From Pseudomonadales bacterium (GTDB taxonomy: Bacteria > Pseudomonadota > Gammaproteobacteria > Pseudomonadales > JAHRWD01), in the NCBI GenBank assembly GCA_016763075.1, contig JAESUM010000059.1, positions 1 through 64,000 on the forward strand: a DNA stretch of 64,000 nt, written 5' to 3'. Shown here piece by piece: positions 62,973-64,000 of this stretch (the stretch's first letter is position 1; each line of letters begins with the position of its first letter). Under the pieces are notes generated by a model that searched no databases, was not told the DNA's origin, and saw only the letters and a program-made list of their open reading frames with translations. The position numbers and the translations under genes were made by a program.

Positions 62973-64000
62973 ATGCTAAAAAAAACTGTAGTCCATTCAT
63001 TTTTTGTAACGCTAGCCTCTTGTTTAATCATTCCTGCCGCATTGGGCCATGAAGGCCAACACGGCACGCTTGATCATCCATTGGAGCATCGCATTTGGCA
63101 CCTTGAGCAAAAAATTGAAAAGCTTACCAAACATCTTGATAAAGAAGAGCAGCACGGCGCTTACTCTAAGTACGAACCTGTAGAAATTGAGCTAAGCGGT
63201 GGCTTAAAGGTACGGACACCCGACAAAAAGCGCGACTTTCAAGTCGGCGGGCAAGTCGCTATCAATCACGAATGGATACGCGGCGCATATAACGCCGACG
63301 TTCAAAGCGGCACCGTCGCTGCTACTAACCGTGGTGATACCGCACAAAGAACCGAAATGCGCAGCTTCTGGTTCAGGTTTTCCGGAACGGTCGATTACGA
63401 CTGGAAATACCAAATGATGTTCGATATGAACAGCGGCCGGCCATTCATGGGCTATATTCGCTATCAAGGTTTTGAGGCTGGGAAAATCACTTTTGGCAGA
63501 CAGCGCGAAAGTTTCGGGTTATCGCGCTTTAGCTCAGGCCTTGCTGCTGAGGCATCTGCCGTTTCACTACGTATGGCACCGTTACTCAGCATGGGTATTG
63601 CCTTTAATGGCTTCTACGACAAAATCACCTACGCCGCAGGTATCTTCCACGAAGATGAAAGCGATCCATCATTAGACACTGACAACAGTGAAGAATATGC
63701 GTTTTCCGCCCGTGGCACCTGGGACCCCATTCGTGAACCCGGTAATATTCTGCATTTGGGGCTGTCGCTGTCAAAACGTGATTTTGGTGGTGGGCCATTC
63801 CAGATGAAAAGCCGTATGGGCGCGCACACTATCGGTAGTTTTTACCCGGCCCAATCTGCCTCTTTTAACGCTAAATCGGGTGATTACATCGGCCTTGAAT
63901 TTGCCGTAGTTAAAGGCCCCTGGACAATATCTAGCGAGCTGGTGAATGCTCGAGTCGATGAATTCAACAGCCCAACCACCTTTGATTTCACCGGTTACTT
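62973..64000 (+). CDS. Phosphate-selective porin O/P-like outer membrane porin (truncated by window edge)
   Basis: Manual translation MLKKTVVHSFFVTLASCLIIPAALGHEGQHG...QVGGQVAINHEWIRG...RTEMRSFWFRFSGTVDYDWKYQMMFD...ITFGRQRESFGL, open to window end. Confidence 0.8.
   Translation, partial: MLKKTVVHSFFVTLASCLIIPAALGHEGQHGTLDHPLEHRIWHLEQKIEKLTKHLDKEEQHGAYSKYEPVEIELSGGLKVRTPDKKRDFQVGGQVAINHEWIRGAYNADVQSGTVAATNRGDTAQRTEMRSFWFRFSGTVDYDWKYQMMFDMNSGRPFMGYIRYQGFEAGKITFGRQRESFGLSRFSSGLAAEASAVSLRMAPLLSMGIAFNGFYDKITYAAGIFHEDESDPSLDTDNSEEYAFSARGTWDPIREPGNILHLGLSLSKRDFGGGPFQMKSRMGAHTIGSFYPAQSASFNAKSGDYIGLEFAVVKGPWTISSELVNARVDEFNSPTTFDFTGY

Noticed and set aside
1-64000. tRNA, rRNA, prophage, transposase or defence-island genes
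   Set aside because: None recognised by eye on either strand; small RNAs cannot be excluded without covariance-model searches

Overview
The window looks like a gammaproteobacterial chromosome segment. This is judged from gene content only; nothing was searched. The left third is a flagellar/chemotaxis island: flgA, flgM and flgN on +, and cheV, cheR, flgBCDEFGHIJKL, fliC, flaG, fliD, fliS and a fliT-like gene on -. It carries recognisable sigma54 and sigma28 promoters. At the left edge a very large TPR-glycosyltransferase-pyruvyltransferase fusion runs off the window through a perfect (Asp-Thr-Thr)n tract. Next come yaaA, a lipoprotein, the epmA/efp/epmB triad, a PilZ-like protein, an AtuA/AtuE/AtuC/AtuF-like acyl-CoA carboxylase operon, a DUF2470/DTW-domain operon, and a second biotin-dependent carboxylase pair. 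The right part has a penicillin-acylase-family Ntn hydrolase flanked by two paralogous beta-barrel-like genes, a YhaO/YhaN (SbcCD-like) pair, ppc, plsB, the rpsP-rimM-trmD-rplS operon, a TAXI-TRAP transporter and an OprP-like porin. The observations most worth a second look are: (1) the tri-modular fusion with its 9-bp in-frame microsatellite; (2) two paralogous barrel genes that each keep one continuous frame but contain two internal stop codons; (3) plsB split into two overlapping ORFs (TAATG); (4) a single-base frameshift in the YhaN-like ATPase; (5) an internal domain duplication in FliD; (6) two carboxylase systems next to an incomplete Atu-like set. Because loci 2-4 cluster within 14 kb, assembly or sequencing error must be excluded first.
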